Source: JAXGVG01 sp040773965 (GTDB lineage: Bacteria > Pseudomonadota > Alphaproteobacteria > UBA9219). Taken from it: a stretch of 17,562 bases of DNA. Shown one piece after another: positions 1 to 6,520 of the stretch. The notes below the pieces were generated by a model that made no database searches, was not told the origin of the DNA, and was given only the letters and a program-made list of their open reading frames with translations. The position numbers and the translations under genes were made by a program. Position 1 is the first letter of the stretch; each line of letters begins with the position of its first letter. The stretch covers positions 1-17,562 of the forward strand of contig JAXGVG010000022.1 of the NCBI GenBank assembly GCA_040773965.1. The letters run 5' to 3'.

Positions 1-530
1 CGCGGCGCCTTTTTGTCATCGTCGAGGTTTTGGCCGTTCTTGTGATCATAGCCGTAAGCCTGAATGCCTTTTGGAGGGCGGCGGGTTCTGTTTACAGGAA
101 TGTCAACGTTTCCCATACATCCGCGCAAATTCGCCAAATAACCGGGAACCTGCGGACCCTTTACGCCGGACAATCGAAAATGGACGGCGGCTTGAGCGCC
201 GCTACGCTCATCAACGCGGGCGTCTTTCCCGTTGACATGGTCAGGGAAGGTAAAGTGTTCGATCTCTGGGGCGGCGAGGTGTGGATAGAGCCGCGAAGCG
301 TTTCGGCGGCCGATGACAGCTTCATTATCGCTTTTTCCGAATTGACTGTCGATGACTGCCGCAGCCTTGTCGAAGACAACCTGGGGAACAACCGCATGGA
401 GGGTCTTGTGGGGGCCGTCAGTTCCCTGGGGTTTTTTATGACCGAATTCCCGCCGCCTCCGGCAATCGTCGAAAAAGCCTGTGCGGGAAACGCAAAGACG
501 ATCGGTTTTGTATATAAACTGAAGATTTAG
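1..530 (+). CDS. Type IV pilin-like protein (PilS/type IVb-like), 5' end outside window
   Basis: The reading frame is open from base 3, so the gene starts upstream of the window. The first visible residues, RRLFVIVEVLAVLVIIAV, look like a type IV prepilin N-terminus: a basic end, then a hydrophobic helix with Glu at +5 if processing occurs before the Phe. The rest fits the PilS-like major pilin family (from memory): a stretch of about 35 residues about forming short chains (ITGNLRTLYAGQS), an alanine-rich helix, then DLWGGEVWIEP, like the NPWGG segment of that family. Two cysteines (about residues 119 and 160 of the visible part) could form the C-terminal disulfide loop of type IVb pilins. 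The product would be exported and assembled into a pilus or conjugative-type fibre by a prepilin peptidase system, none of which is visible. Oddity: the residue before the cleavage point is Leu, not the usual Gly. A TTG at base 30 is not the real start because it would remove the key Glu. Confidence 0.75.
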   Translation, partial: RRLFVIVEVLAVLVIIAVSLNAFWRAAGSVYRNVNVSHTSAQIRQITGNLRTLYAGQSKMDGGLSAATLINAGVFPVDMVREGKVFDLWGGEVWIEPRSVSAADDSFIIAFSELTVDDCRSLVEDNLGNNRMEGLVGAVSSLGFFMTEFPPPPAIVEKACAGNAKTIGFVYKLKI

Positions 531-540
531 GGAACCGATC

Positions 541-612
541 CCCCGCCTTTCGGGGTCCGTTCGGCGCGGGTCGCGTGCCCGTACAGCGCCGTTTTTGCGC
601 GTTTCTGGCGCT
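541..612 (+). terminator. Two short hairpins after the pilin gene, weak terminator candidates
   Basis: CCCCG (541-545) pairs with CGGGG (551-555) across a 5-nt loop right after the pilin stop codon. A second inverted repeat, AGCGCC (585-590) with GGCGCT (607-612), has a 16-nt loop. Neither has a proper U-run, only a few T further on, so termination is plausible but unproven. Confidence 0.3.
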
Positions 613-666
613 AGATTTTGACGTTCATAAGGGTTATGGTTCGGGACTCAAGGGATCGAGGTTAAG

Positions 667-2412
667 ATGACGTTTTCTCGCACGATGATGCTGGCGTTTG
701 GCGGTCTTTTAATGGCGGCCGGGCAGGCCGTTTCGGCCCAGGATATAGCGCCCACCCCCAAGCGCTCGCCGCGCACGCCGGTCAGCCAGCAAGCTCTGGC
801 GGGCAACAAGACGTCTTCCCTGCCTCCCTCGCGCAACGTCGAGGGCGCGGCCCGCATCATCGACACGGAAAAACTGCGTATCGGCGACGTGGAAATGCGC
901 CTTTTCGGCGTGGTGCCCCCCCAATTGTCGGCCTCTTACGGGCCGCAGGCGCGGGCGCTTTTAGACAATTTGACGATGGGCGTGGCGGTGCGTTGCACGA
1001 TCCGCGACAGGGATCGCAGCGGATGGTTCCTTGCCACGTGCAGGGGCGCCAACGACGCGGATTTCGCGCTTGAATTGCTGCGACGGGGCCTTGCCGTGAC
1101 GGCGCGCGGGTCCTTGCGTCCGACGGAGCTGGCCGGGCCTTATGAGGCGGCCGAGCAGGCGGCGCAGGCCCAGAAGCTCGGCCTGTGGTCGGTGACGCTG
1201 CCGCCCGCAGTGTCGGAGGCCAAGATACGCGAAGCCCGTGCGCGGAGCGAGGTTGCCAGCGCGACGGCGGATACGACCGCCAAGGACCCTGCCGCCAAAA
1301 GCGGCGAAAAGCCGGAGGCCAGGGACGGAGCGAATCCTGCCGCTTCCGCCGAAACGGCGGCCATGGACGAGAAGGCGGGCATAACGCTTTCCGCCACGCC
1401 GCTCGAGACTGCCAAAGCCAGCGAACCCTTGCCCGTTACGCTGCAATATTTCCCCACGGAAGAGGACCGGCAAAAAGCCGAAACCGCCCCGGCGCTTGAG
1501 AGATACCAGCTTCTTGTGACGGGCCTTTTGATGCTTGTGACGGCGCTGGGCGTGCTGGCGGCGTGGTGCGTTCAAAAATGGATCGACCGCCGCGAGGAGC
1601 TGCGCTCGATTGCGGCCGCCTTGCGCGGCGAATTGATGGCGGCGCGCGCCGTGTGTCAGGCGCGGCTTGCCACGATGGCTTCCGATGCCGATGAAAAAAG
1701 CGCGACATGGCCGCGCATACGCGCGATGGTTTTTCAGGCCTATGTCGGGCGTTTGGGCCTTTTGGGGGCCGAGCTTTCACGCCAGATTGCCTCCATTTAC
1801 GGGCAGGCAAGCGATTACGCGGCGTATTACAACGCGATGACTTCGCTGCCGGAAGGCAAGGCCGAACCGGCTTCGAAGAAACAGGCGCTTCAGACGCTTG
1901 TGCGTTATATCGAGGAGGTTCTGCCGCGGTTGGCCCATATCGAACGGCAAACCCTGCCTTTCCATACGCCGAAGGCGGCAAAAAGCGCGCCGCAAAAGGC
2001 CGCCGCGCCTTCCACGACCGCTCCGGCCGCGGCACTTTCTTCAGCCGCCATAGAGACAGGCAAACCCGCTTCGGCTGAACCGGTGACCGAAAAAGAAAAC
2101 AAAAACGCCCCGGCCGCCAACGAATCCGCGCCTGCGCCTGCAGCAGAGAGCGTTGTCGGCGATCCGGGTGCGGCGTCCGTTTCGGCCGCCACGGGGACGC
2201 ACGTTCCTGCGCTTAAATCGACCCCGCTTTGGGGCGTTATTCGCCGGTTCGCCACCCAGAGGCTGGAGCGCGCGCGCAAGCCGCCGGTGGAAGACCAGAT
2301 CCCGGATTACACGTCGATGACGGACGAGGAAATCGAGGCGCTGGCCTACGGCAACCTGACGGAAGAAGAGGATCGCCAGCCCCCCGCCGGGAAGGTCAGC
2401 AACGCGGGGTAG
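667..2412 (+). CDS. Membrane-anchored protein with degenerate SNase-like (TNase) domain
   Basis: 581 aa. Residues 1-24 are a Sec signal peptide (cleavage likely after AVSA). Residues about 60-177 match the staphylococcal-nuclease-like fold: AARIIDTEKLRIGDVEMRLFGV at the start, GPQARALLDNL in the middle and QAQKLGLWS at the end. The active site looks eroded. Where the family has GIDAPE this protein has GVVPPQ, losing the calcium-ligand Asp and general-base Glu, and the YGR motif that supplies the second catalytic Arg reads DRSGW. The first Arg (RLFG) is kept. An Ala/Lys/Glu-rich linker (180-275) leads to one transmembrane helix (about 281-301), a helical domain (305-430), a second Ala/Pro-rich linker (435-520) and an acidic tail. 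The SNase-like part should lie in the periplasm and the C-terminal half in the cytoplasm. The start is supported by GAGG at 658-661, six bases before ATG. It probably binds nucleic acid, peptide or nothing enzymatic; function unknown. Confidence 0.75.
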   Translation: MTFSRTMMLAFGGLLMAAGQAVSAQDIAPTPKRSPRTPVSQQALAGNKTSSLPPSRNVEGAARIIDTEKLRIGDVEMRLFGVVPPQLSASYGPQARALLDNLTMGVAVRCTIRDRDRSGWFLATCRGANDADFALELLRRGLAVTARGSLRPTELAGPYEAAEQAAQAQKLGLWSVTLPPAVSEAKIREARARSEVASATADTTAKDPAAKSGEKPEARDGANPAASAETAAMDEKAGITLSATPLETAKASEPLPVTLQYFPTEEDRQKAETAPALERYQLLVTGLLMLVTALGVLAAWCVQKWIDRREELRSIAAALRGELMAARAVCQARLATMASDADEKSATWPRIRAMVFQAYVGRLGLLGAELSRQIASIYGQASDYAAYYNAMTSLPEGKAEPASKKQALQTLVRYIEEVLPRLAHIERQTLPFHTPKAAKSAPQKAAAPSTTAPAAALSSAAIETGKPASAEPVTEKENKNAPAANESAPAPAAESVVGDPGAASVSAATGTHVPALKSTPLWGVIRRFATQRLERARKPPVEDQIPDYTSMTDEEIEALAYGNLTEEEDRQPPAGKVSNAG

Positions 2413-2415
2413 GGG

Positions 2416-2434
2416 ATCGCGCATCCTCCGCGAT
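2416..2434 (+). terminator. Hairpin just after the SNase-like gene
   Basis: ATCGCG (2416-2421) and CGCGAT (2429-2434) form a 6-bp stem with a 7-nt loop four bases after the stop codon. There is no T-run, so it may be an RNA 3'-end stabiliser rather than an intrinsic terminator. Confidence 0.3.
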
Positions 2435-2496
2435 ATGTCCCGCTTTGCCGAGGCCGGAGTCGCGAGAATTGAAGTAACAGAAATTGAGCGCCTCGA

Positions 2497-2613
2497 ATGC
2501 GGCCCAAGGGGCTCCTATATCGCTTCCGGTTAAGTCCCGACAATATGGCCAACAAGAAGACCGTCATAAAAAAGCTTTACCAGCACGCCTATGAACGCAG
2601 GCAAGTGGGTTAA
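2497..2613 (+). CDS. Possible small basic protein, 38 aa
   Basis: An ATG at 2497 opens a 38-codon frame ending in TAA at 2611-2613. An internal ATG at 2545 would give a 22-residue version beginning MANKKTVIKKLYQHAYERR. The peptide is strongly basic, with eleven Lys/Arg residues, and has no membrane segment. I see no good ribosome-binding site for either start, and I do not recognise the sequence. It lies alone in a 475-nt spacer. It may be a real small protein or chance; conservation would decide. Confidence 0.25.
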   Translation: MRPKGLLYRFRLSPDNMANKKTVIKKLYQHAYERRQVG

Positions 2614-2684
2614 TTTTCTCCCTTTTCCCCCAAACCGGACGTAATTGGCCGTCCCGATCCTTCAATATGGTTAAAGCGCAGAGA

Positions 2685-2701
2685 CAAACGCTTAACGTTT
2701 G
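2685..2701. promoter_or_regulatory. Perfect palindrome, possible operator
   Basis: CAAACG (2685-2690), a 5-nt centre CTTAA, then CGTTTG (2696-2701). It is a symmetric 6-bp inverted repeat in an AT-rich spacer and followed after a few bases by a run of six T. It could be a repressor operator for the operon at 2888 or a weak terminator hairpin. Confidence 0.3.
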
Positions 2702-2731
2702 AGCCATTTTTTCGTTAACAAAACCCATTTA

Positions 2732-2747
2732 TTAACAAACCGTAAAC
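2732..2747 (+). promoter_or_regulatory. CtrA-like site, one mismatch
   Basis: TTAA, then CAAACCG (7 bases), then TAAAC, against the CtrA consensus TTAA-N7-TTAAC. The sequence is nearly the same as the perfect site at 15612-15627, including CAAAC after the first half. It lies about 140 bases before the ATG at 2888. Confidence 0.35.
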
Positions 2748-2873
2748 GTAAGTCTTTGAAAGTAATGGCAAAATCGTTTTGATGCCGGATTTTTGCTATG
2801 ATCCGTCAACGATCCAGCGCCATTTTTCCGCCGGATGAAAGTATTAAACGCCACGAAATTATTTTACGAACCC

Positions 2874-2885
2874 GGAGGGGGGGAG
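2874..2885 (+). promoter_or_regulatory. Strong ribosome-binding site that decides the start at 2888
   Basis: GGAGG followed by a G-run and GGGAG lies 2 to 10 bases before the ATG at 2888. The upstream in-frame ATG at 2798 has nothing comparable. Confidence 0.65.
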
Positions 2886-2887
2886 CT

Positions 2888-3355
2888 ATGTTGAAAGCAC
2901 TTATTCAGAAGATTTTGAGGTTTTTCTTCGTGGCGAAAACCGAACGGGAAATTGAGAACGTTAAATACGGCAGCGGCTCCGGCTGGACTGTTCTCAAGGT
3001 GCATGGCCGCGAAGTTTATATTCCCAAAAAGACGAGGAAAGACGGCAACACGACCGTTTACATAACCGACCTGTCAAAAGCCCATTATTGCACTTTTTCA
3101 GTTGATCCATCAGATCGTTCGGGCGGACATCTACAGCCACGGAAGGACATCAAGCATATTCCCGGCCCATTGTCAGAGAGAGACCATGACGCGCTTGTAA
3201 GGTTGCATGAGCAGTTTGTTCAAGAAGACGAAGAAAGAGCAAAACAAGGAAATCCCGTTTCTTTCAAGCGCGAGCTTATCCGCCGTTATCCACCTCGACC
3301 AACAGGAGATGCGGGATCACACCCGCAAGTAAAATCTGACGCGCAACCTCGTTAA
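2888..3355 (+). CDS. Unknown protein, first gene of a two-gene operon
   Basis: 155 aa from the ATG at 2888. An in-frame ATG at 2798 would add 30 residues but lacks a ribosome-binding site. Residues 1-15 (MLKALIQKILRFFFV) form a hydrophobic or amphipathic helix that could touch the membrane, but it is short for a transmembrane segment. Residues 27-72 look like a small beta-rich domain (WTVLKVHGREVYIPKK, then TTVYITDLSKAHYCTF). Residues 95-130 are charged and helical, and the tail is Pro-rich and disordered. I recognise no family. The next gene starts within 6 to 15 bases, so the two are very likely co-transcribed. GC content is visibly lower than in the flanking housekeeping genes, consistent with a lineage-specific or acquired gene. 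Confidence 0.6.
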   Translation: MLKALIQKILRFFFVAKTEREIENVKYGSGSGWTVLKVHGREVYIPKKTRKDGNTTVYITDLSKAHYCTFSVDPSDRSGGHLQPRKDIKHIPGPLSERDHDALVRLHEQFVQEDEERAKQGNPVSFKRELIRRYPPRPTGDAGSHPQVKSDAQPR

Positions 3356-3369
3356 GGGGAATGCGCGCC

Positions 3370-4290
3370 ATGATTATGTTCGAGGGAAAAACAACCCCCA
3401 AGGAAATCTTTGACCTTATTCTCAAGGAAATCGTCAAACACGGCGGCCTTGAAAAAGCGTTCCCGCATCAAAAGCGCATCCAGCTTTATACGGGGCCAAA
3501 CGACGACTATCTTGAAGAAGACGACACGGGATACAGACCGATCATTGGCCCGGTAATCAGAAATTCGGATCGAGCAGACGATCAAGTCAAAGAATGGGAC
3601 GCGACACGGCTTGACGATACGCCAATCGGAAAATTTCTGTTTGAAACAAACGATCTGTATGGGTGGTTTAACAAAATACACACGAATAAAGCTACAGGAG
3701 TGATTAATGCCGCCTACGTTGAAACCGACACAAAAGCTATCACCTCTTTCGCTTCCGCTCTTTTCATTCGCACCGCGTCCGGTGACGTTCAAACCTGCGT
3801 TTGTGGCGGCGAACGTGATCGCGTCTTCTACGAAACCGAAATGCACGGCATGTGCGACCGGAGCCGTTGCCCGCTCGAAGCTGAGCTGCTCGTTGCGGCC
3901 CTTCTGGCGAACGAAGACATTGAAACGATCAACGGCGTTTCTATTGACAAATACCGTAAGATTTATGCGACCGGAAATTATGAAAAGGTCTATCGCGCCA
4001 TTTGTCTTGCGGAATTGCGTCAGCGCAAGCAAAAGGCCATAGCGGAAAAGAACGCCGGTATTTACGCCGATTATCTGGATCGCAAAGAGCTTTACGAGTA
4101 CGATCAGGTTTATATGGGAACGGCGGTTTCCAGGCGTCCGGCCTTTCAGAAAGTTTTGCGCGACAAGGCCATTCGCGAAGCGGAGAAGCAAGAAAAGATC
4201 GAGAAGTTCAAAGCCGCCTGTGCCGCGCCGGCTATGCCAAAGACCCCCGCGCCGGGAGGAAGAAAACCGTCCGGCCCTGCGCCACGTTGA
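3370..4290 (+). CDS. Unknown protein with a four-Cys cluster, second gene of operon
   Basis: 306 aa from the ATG at 3370; ATGs at 3361 and 3376 are also possible. AAGGGG at 3354-3359 is too close to 3361 and fits 3370 best. Counting from 3361, a cluster CxC (146, 148) then C (165) and C-x4-C (170) reads TCVCGG...GMCDRSRCPL, suggesting a zinc ribbon or other metal site. Before it is an acidic region (DDYLEEDD, residues 48-55); after it, helices rich in Lys/Glu/Arg (200-285), probably coiled coil, and a Pro-rich tail. No signal peptide or membrane segment, so it is probably cytoplasmic. I do not recognise the family. Composition is less GC-rich than its neighbours. Together with the 155-aa protein upstream it forms an isolated operon of unknown role. 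Confidence 0.7.
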   Translation: MIMFEGKTTPKEIFDLILKEIVKHGGLEKAFPHQKRIQLYTGPNDDYLEEDDTGYRPIIGPVIRNSDRADDQVKEWDATRLDDTPIGKFLFETNDLYGWFNKIHTNKATGVINAAYVETDTKAITSFASALFIRTASGDVQTCVCGGERDRVFYETEMHGMCDRSRCPLEAELLVAALLANEDIETINGVSIDKYRKIYATGNYEKVYRAICLAELRQRKQKAIAEKNAGIYADYLDRKELYEYDQVYMGTAVSRRPAFQKVLRDKAIREAEKQEKIEKFKAACAAPAMPKTPAPGGRKPSGPAPR

Positions 4291-4414
4291 TTTGCGTCAA
4301 AATAAACCGAATAAATCTTTTTCCTTACGGGTCGGAGCGGGCTTTCCTCGATCCGATCCAGCCCCTTGAGTGCAGAACCTAACCCTGACAAAGCAGTGAA
4401 AAGGGGAATACGGG

Positions 4415-4443
4415 GAGACAAAGGGCCGTTCGAGCTTTATAAT
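4415..4443 (+). promoter_or_regulatory. Sigma70-type promoter candidate pointing to lipB
   Basis: GAGACA (4415-4420; four of six match TTGACA), a 17-base spacer, then a perfect TATAAT (4438-4443). Transcription would begin near 4450 and run rightward through the inverted repeat and antisense to tRNA-Leu before reaching lipB at 4697. Confidence 0.4.
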
Positions 4444-4496
4444 GATGCGCTCAAATGGAGCTGGTTCGAACCTTATCGGTGGCTTGCCGAGTCGTA

Positions 4497-4565
4497 GCGA
4501 ACGCGGCAAAAGCCCGCCTTCGCCCTCTGGGCTACGGCGCGGCAGGCTTCCCGAACTGCGTTCGC
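4497..4565 (-). repeat. Compound inverted repeat behind tRNA-Leu, possible terminator
   Basis: Outer arms GCGAACGC (4497-4504) and GCGTTCGC (4558-4565) enclose inner arms AGCCC (4511-4515) and GGGCT (4529-4533). Read on the tRNA strand, the inner hairpin is followed by TTTTG, so it may end tRNA-Leu transcription. From memory, similar GC-rich hairpins recur next to tRNA genes in alphaproteobacterial genomes; whether this one is dispersed cannot be told here. Confidence 0.45.
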
Positions 4566-4571
4566 GAAGCG

Positions 4572-4658
4572 TGGTGCGGTCGAGAAGACTCGAACTTCCA
4601 CGAGATTTCTCCCACAGCGACCTCAACGCTGCGCGTCTACCAGTTCCGCCACGACCGC
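4572..4658 (-). tRNA. tRNA-Leu, anticodon GAG, with encoded CCA
   Basis: On the minus strand the acceptor arms GCGGTCG and CGACCGC pair perfectly (4652-4658 with 4576-4582), followed by discriminator A and an encoded CCA (4572-4574). The anticodon stem CAGCG/CGCTG encloses the loop TTGAGGT, giving anticodon GAG, which reads CUC/CUU leucine codons. A long variable arm (TGGGAG...CTCG region) is typical of class II tRNA-Leu. The T-arm has loop TTCGAGT. Total length is 87 nt. Its promoter must lie within 4659 to about 4720, overlapping the lipB start. Confidence 0.93.
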
Positions 4659-4696
4659 ACGTCTGGACTTTCCGGGTAGGGGGCTAGGCCTAGCAG

Positions 4697-5356
4697 ATGA
4701 ACGACGATCGAAGCAAGAGCGATGCGCAAAACGCCACGGAATGGCGAATTTCTCCCGATCCCGTTCCTTACACCGAGGCCATGGCGGCGCTTTCCGAAAG
4801 GGTGGATGCGCTTTTGGCCGGGACGGCGCCGGGCCTCGTCTGGCTTCTGGAGCACCCACCCATCTATACGGCGGGCGCCAGCGCGACGAGTGACGAACTC
4901 CTTGATTCCAAAAGATTTCCTGTTTTTCATACGGGCCGGGGCGGGCGCTATACCTACCATGGGCCCGGCCAGCGCGTGGTCTACGTTTGCCGCGATTTGA
5001 GGCCCGTCGAGCGCGACATGCGGACCTTTATCGCGCGGCTTGAGAGCCTGATCGCGCGCGTTCTGCTCGATTTCGGGGTCACGGCGGTCAAGCGCGAAGG
5101 CCGGAACGGCCTGTGGGTCATCCAGGGCGGCCGCGAGGCGTGCATCGCCGCCATAGGCCTTCGGGTCAAACGCCTTATCGCCTTTCACGGCTTTTCGCTG
5201 AACGTCGATCCCGACTTGTCTCATTACGCGGGCATCGTGCCTTGCGGGCTTCGCGGAAGCGGCGTGACCTCGCTCCGCGAACTGGGCCTTCAGACGAAGA
5301 TGGCCGACGTGGATGAGGCGATCCGGCGGAACTGGCCGCCGGTTTTCGAAGCCTGA
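4697..5356 (+). CDS. lipB: Octanoyltransferase LipB
   Basis: 219 aa, normal for the family. LipB moves the octanoyl group from acyl carrier protein to lipoyl domains of pyruvate and 2-oxoglutarate dehydrogenases and the glycine cleavage H protein; LipA then adds sulfur. Family motifs are present: LLEHPPIYTAGASA (50-63), RGGRYTYHGPGQ (81-92), FHGFSLNV (163-170) and the nucleophile region IVPCGLRGSGVTSL with Cys183. The striking change is at residue 149: the family has a Lys in the motif KIAAIG (half of the Cys/Lys dyad known from the M. tuberculosis enzyme) and this protein reads EACIAAIG, with TGC encoding Cys. Going from a Lys to this codon takes several base changes, so a simple sequencing error is unlikely. 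The start at 4697 is preceded by a GGGGG-containing stretch about 10 bases upstream. The gene diverges from tRNA-Leu and converges on phaR, from which a hairpin terminator separates it. Confidence 0.93.
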   Translation: MNDDRSKSDAQNATEWRISPDPVPYTEAMAALSERVDALLAGTAPGLVWLLEHPPIYTAGASATSDELLDSKRFPVFHTGRGGRYTYHGPGQRVVYVCRDLRPVERDMRTFIARLESLIARVLLDFGVTAVKREGRNGLWVIQGGREACIAAIGLRVKRLIAFHGFSLNVDPDLSHYAGIVPCGLRGSGVTSLRELGLQTKMADVDEAIRRNWPPVFEA

Positions 5357-5385
5357 ACGAAAGCGAACAGGAATATCGAAAAACA

Positions 5386-5417
5386 AAAACGGGGCCTCCC
5401 GCAGAAAGCGCCGTTTT
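5386..5417. terminator. Bidirectional terminator between lipB and phaR
   Basis: AAAACGG (5386-5392) pairs with CCGTTTT (5411-5417), with two more base pairs inside after a mismatch. The A-rich left arm and T-rich right arm make it usable in both directions for the convergent genes. Confidence 0.65.
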
Positions 5418-5430
5418 GAAATGGCATGAA

Positions 5431-6294
5431 TTAGCCGCGGTTCTTTGCCAGTTCGGCCAGTTGCCGCTGCAGGTTGGCGATTTTCTGTTGCATGTCGTCG
5501 GCGCTGGCAAACGAACCCGAGGTGGCGTTTTGCACGTTCGGCATCGGCGTAGCTGCCGGGGCCGGGACGCTTGCCGTCGGCGCGACCTGCGCGGGCGCCG
5601 GTGCGGCCACAGGAGCCGGATCGATGCGCCGCGTAATGTTCGTGACCGTCGCGCAGGCCACGGGTTCGGGCTGCTTGACGGGAGCGGGAGCCGGCGCCAC
5701 GGCGGCGGGCGCTTTCTTGACGGGCTCGGGGGCCGGGGCTTTCGCCACAGGCGCTGCCGGGGCCGCGTTGTCGCCGCTTACGGCCTGCGCGAAAGGCGAG
5801 AAAAGACGCATGGCGCGTTCAAACATGGCCAGATTCTGTTTGCCCATTTCCTCAAGCGTCGTGCCGAAGGGGAACATGTTGCCGAAAGCCGACTGGAAAT
5901 AGCCGCTCAGCTGTTCCTGGTTGTTGGCCAGCAGTTGCATGCTGTGCTCGAGGTATTTGGGCACGAGCCACTGCATGTTGTCGCCGTAAAAGCCGATCAA
6001 TTGACGCAGAAAGCCTACCGGAAGCAGATTTTGCTGGCCGGACTTGCCTTCTTCCTCGACGATGATTTGCGTCAGGACGGAGCGCGTGATGTCCTCGCTC
6101 GTTTTGGCGTCGTAGACGTTGAATTCAACGCCTTCACGCACCATTTGCGACAGGGATTCCAGCGTGACGTACGTGCTGGTGGCGGTGTTGTAAAGTCGGC
6201 GGTTGGCGTATTTTTTAATGGTGACGGAGGGCTTGGACGAAAGCGTGTCGTTCATGTCGGTAACCGTAATTTTGGGGGCTAATGCTTCATTCAT
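5431..6294 (-). CDS. phaR: Polyhydroxyalkanoate synthesis regulator PhaR
   Basis: 287 aa from the ATG at 6294 (MNEALAPK); a TTG at 6339 gives a longer frame with no support. Residues 24-83 are the PHB/PHA accumulation regulator DNA-binding domain: VTIKKYANRRLYNTATSTY, then VREGVEFNVYDAKTSEDITRS and LTQIIVEEE. Residues 88-170 are the helical PHB_acc region (FLRQLIGFYGDNMQWLVPKYLEHSM). PhaR represses phasin and related genes and leaves the DNA when it binds nascent polymer. The C-terminal part is unusual: an Ala/Pro/Val/Lys-rich linker (175-255) leads to a short coiled coil (262-285), making it longer than typical PhaR proteins of roughly 150 to 200 aa. It diverges from a PhaC-like gene, which supports a PHA role. 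Function is confident; the extra tail is not explained. Confidence 0.92.
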   Translation of the reverse strand: MNEALAPKITVTDMNDTLSSKPSVTIKKYANRRLYNTATSTYVTLESLSQMVREGVEFNVYDAKTSEDITRSVLTQIIVEEEGKSGQQNLLPVGFLRQLIGFYGDNMQWLVPKYLEHSMQLLANNQEQLSGYFQSAFGNMFPFGTTLEEMGKQNLAMFERAMRLFSPFAQAVSGDNAAPAAPVAKAPAPEPVKKAPAAVAPAPAPVKQPEPVACATVTNITRRIDPAPVAAPAPAQVAPTASVPAPAATPMPNVQNATSGSFASADDMQQKIANLQRQLAELAKNRG

Positions 6295-6520
6295 GGCGAT
6301 GTTTCCGATCTTTTTGGATCCATGCGAAAAGGCAGGCAAGGTGGATTCTCATCATTTGGAGAAAAAACTCAAGCTGAATCCGACAGGATAGACGAAGAAT
6401 TTAATTTTATTGATGAAACAGGGTCTTGCATGAAGCCTCCTGGCGGGGCCGATGGAAGGGATGGGCGCGGGCGCAAGACTCGCGTTTGCCAACGTTCGAA
6501 CGTCGTGTAAAAAGAGGCCG
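6295..6520. promoter_or_regulatory. Divergent control region between phaR and the PhaC-like gene
   Basis: An AT-rich spacer with two GANTC words (6343-6347 and 6376-6380). Both genes must be transcribed from here. I could not pick out a convincing -35/-10 pair or PhaR operator by eye. Confidence 0.4.

Larger units (their letters stand above)
2614..2887. other. AT-rich spacer upstream of the unknown operon
   Basis: This spacer is clearly AT-richer than the genes to the left. It holds a palindrome (2685-2701), a near-CtrA site (2732-2747) and several TTAAC words (2692, 2715, 2732). TTGAAA at 2756-2761 could be a -35 element but no good -10 follows at standard spacing. An in-frame ATG at 2798 extends the following gene by 30 codons but has no ribosome-binding site, so I leave it noncoding. 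Confidence 0.5.
4291..4571. other. Spacer between the unknown operon and tRNA-Leu
   Basis: No supported gene. It carries a sigma70-like promoter on the + strand (4415-4443) and a compound inverted repeat (4497-4565) just behind the tRNA. Frames that read through here into the tRNA antisense are spurious. Confidence 0.5.

Noticed and set aside
3352..4191. A 279-codon minus-strand frame opposite the second unknown gene
   Set aside because: The plus-strand frame has the ribosome-binding site, tight operon spacing and plausible protein composition; the minus-strand frame ends inside the operon junction.
4442..4687. Plus-strand frames reading WCGREDSNFHE...STLRVYQFRHDRT
   Set aside because: This is a well-known type of spurious protein made by translating the antisense of tRNA-Leu; the tRNA fold on the minus strand explains it.
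5416..6282. A 288-codon plus-strand frame opposite phaR
   Set aside because: Arg/Gly/His-rich shadow of the Ala/Pro-rich phaR coding strand, with no domain.
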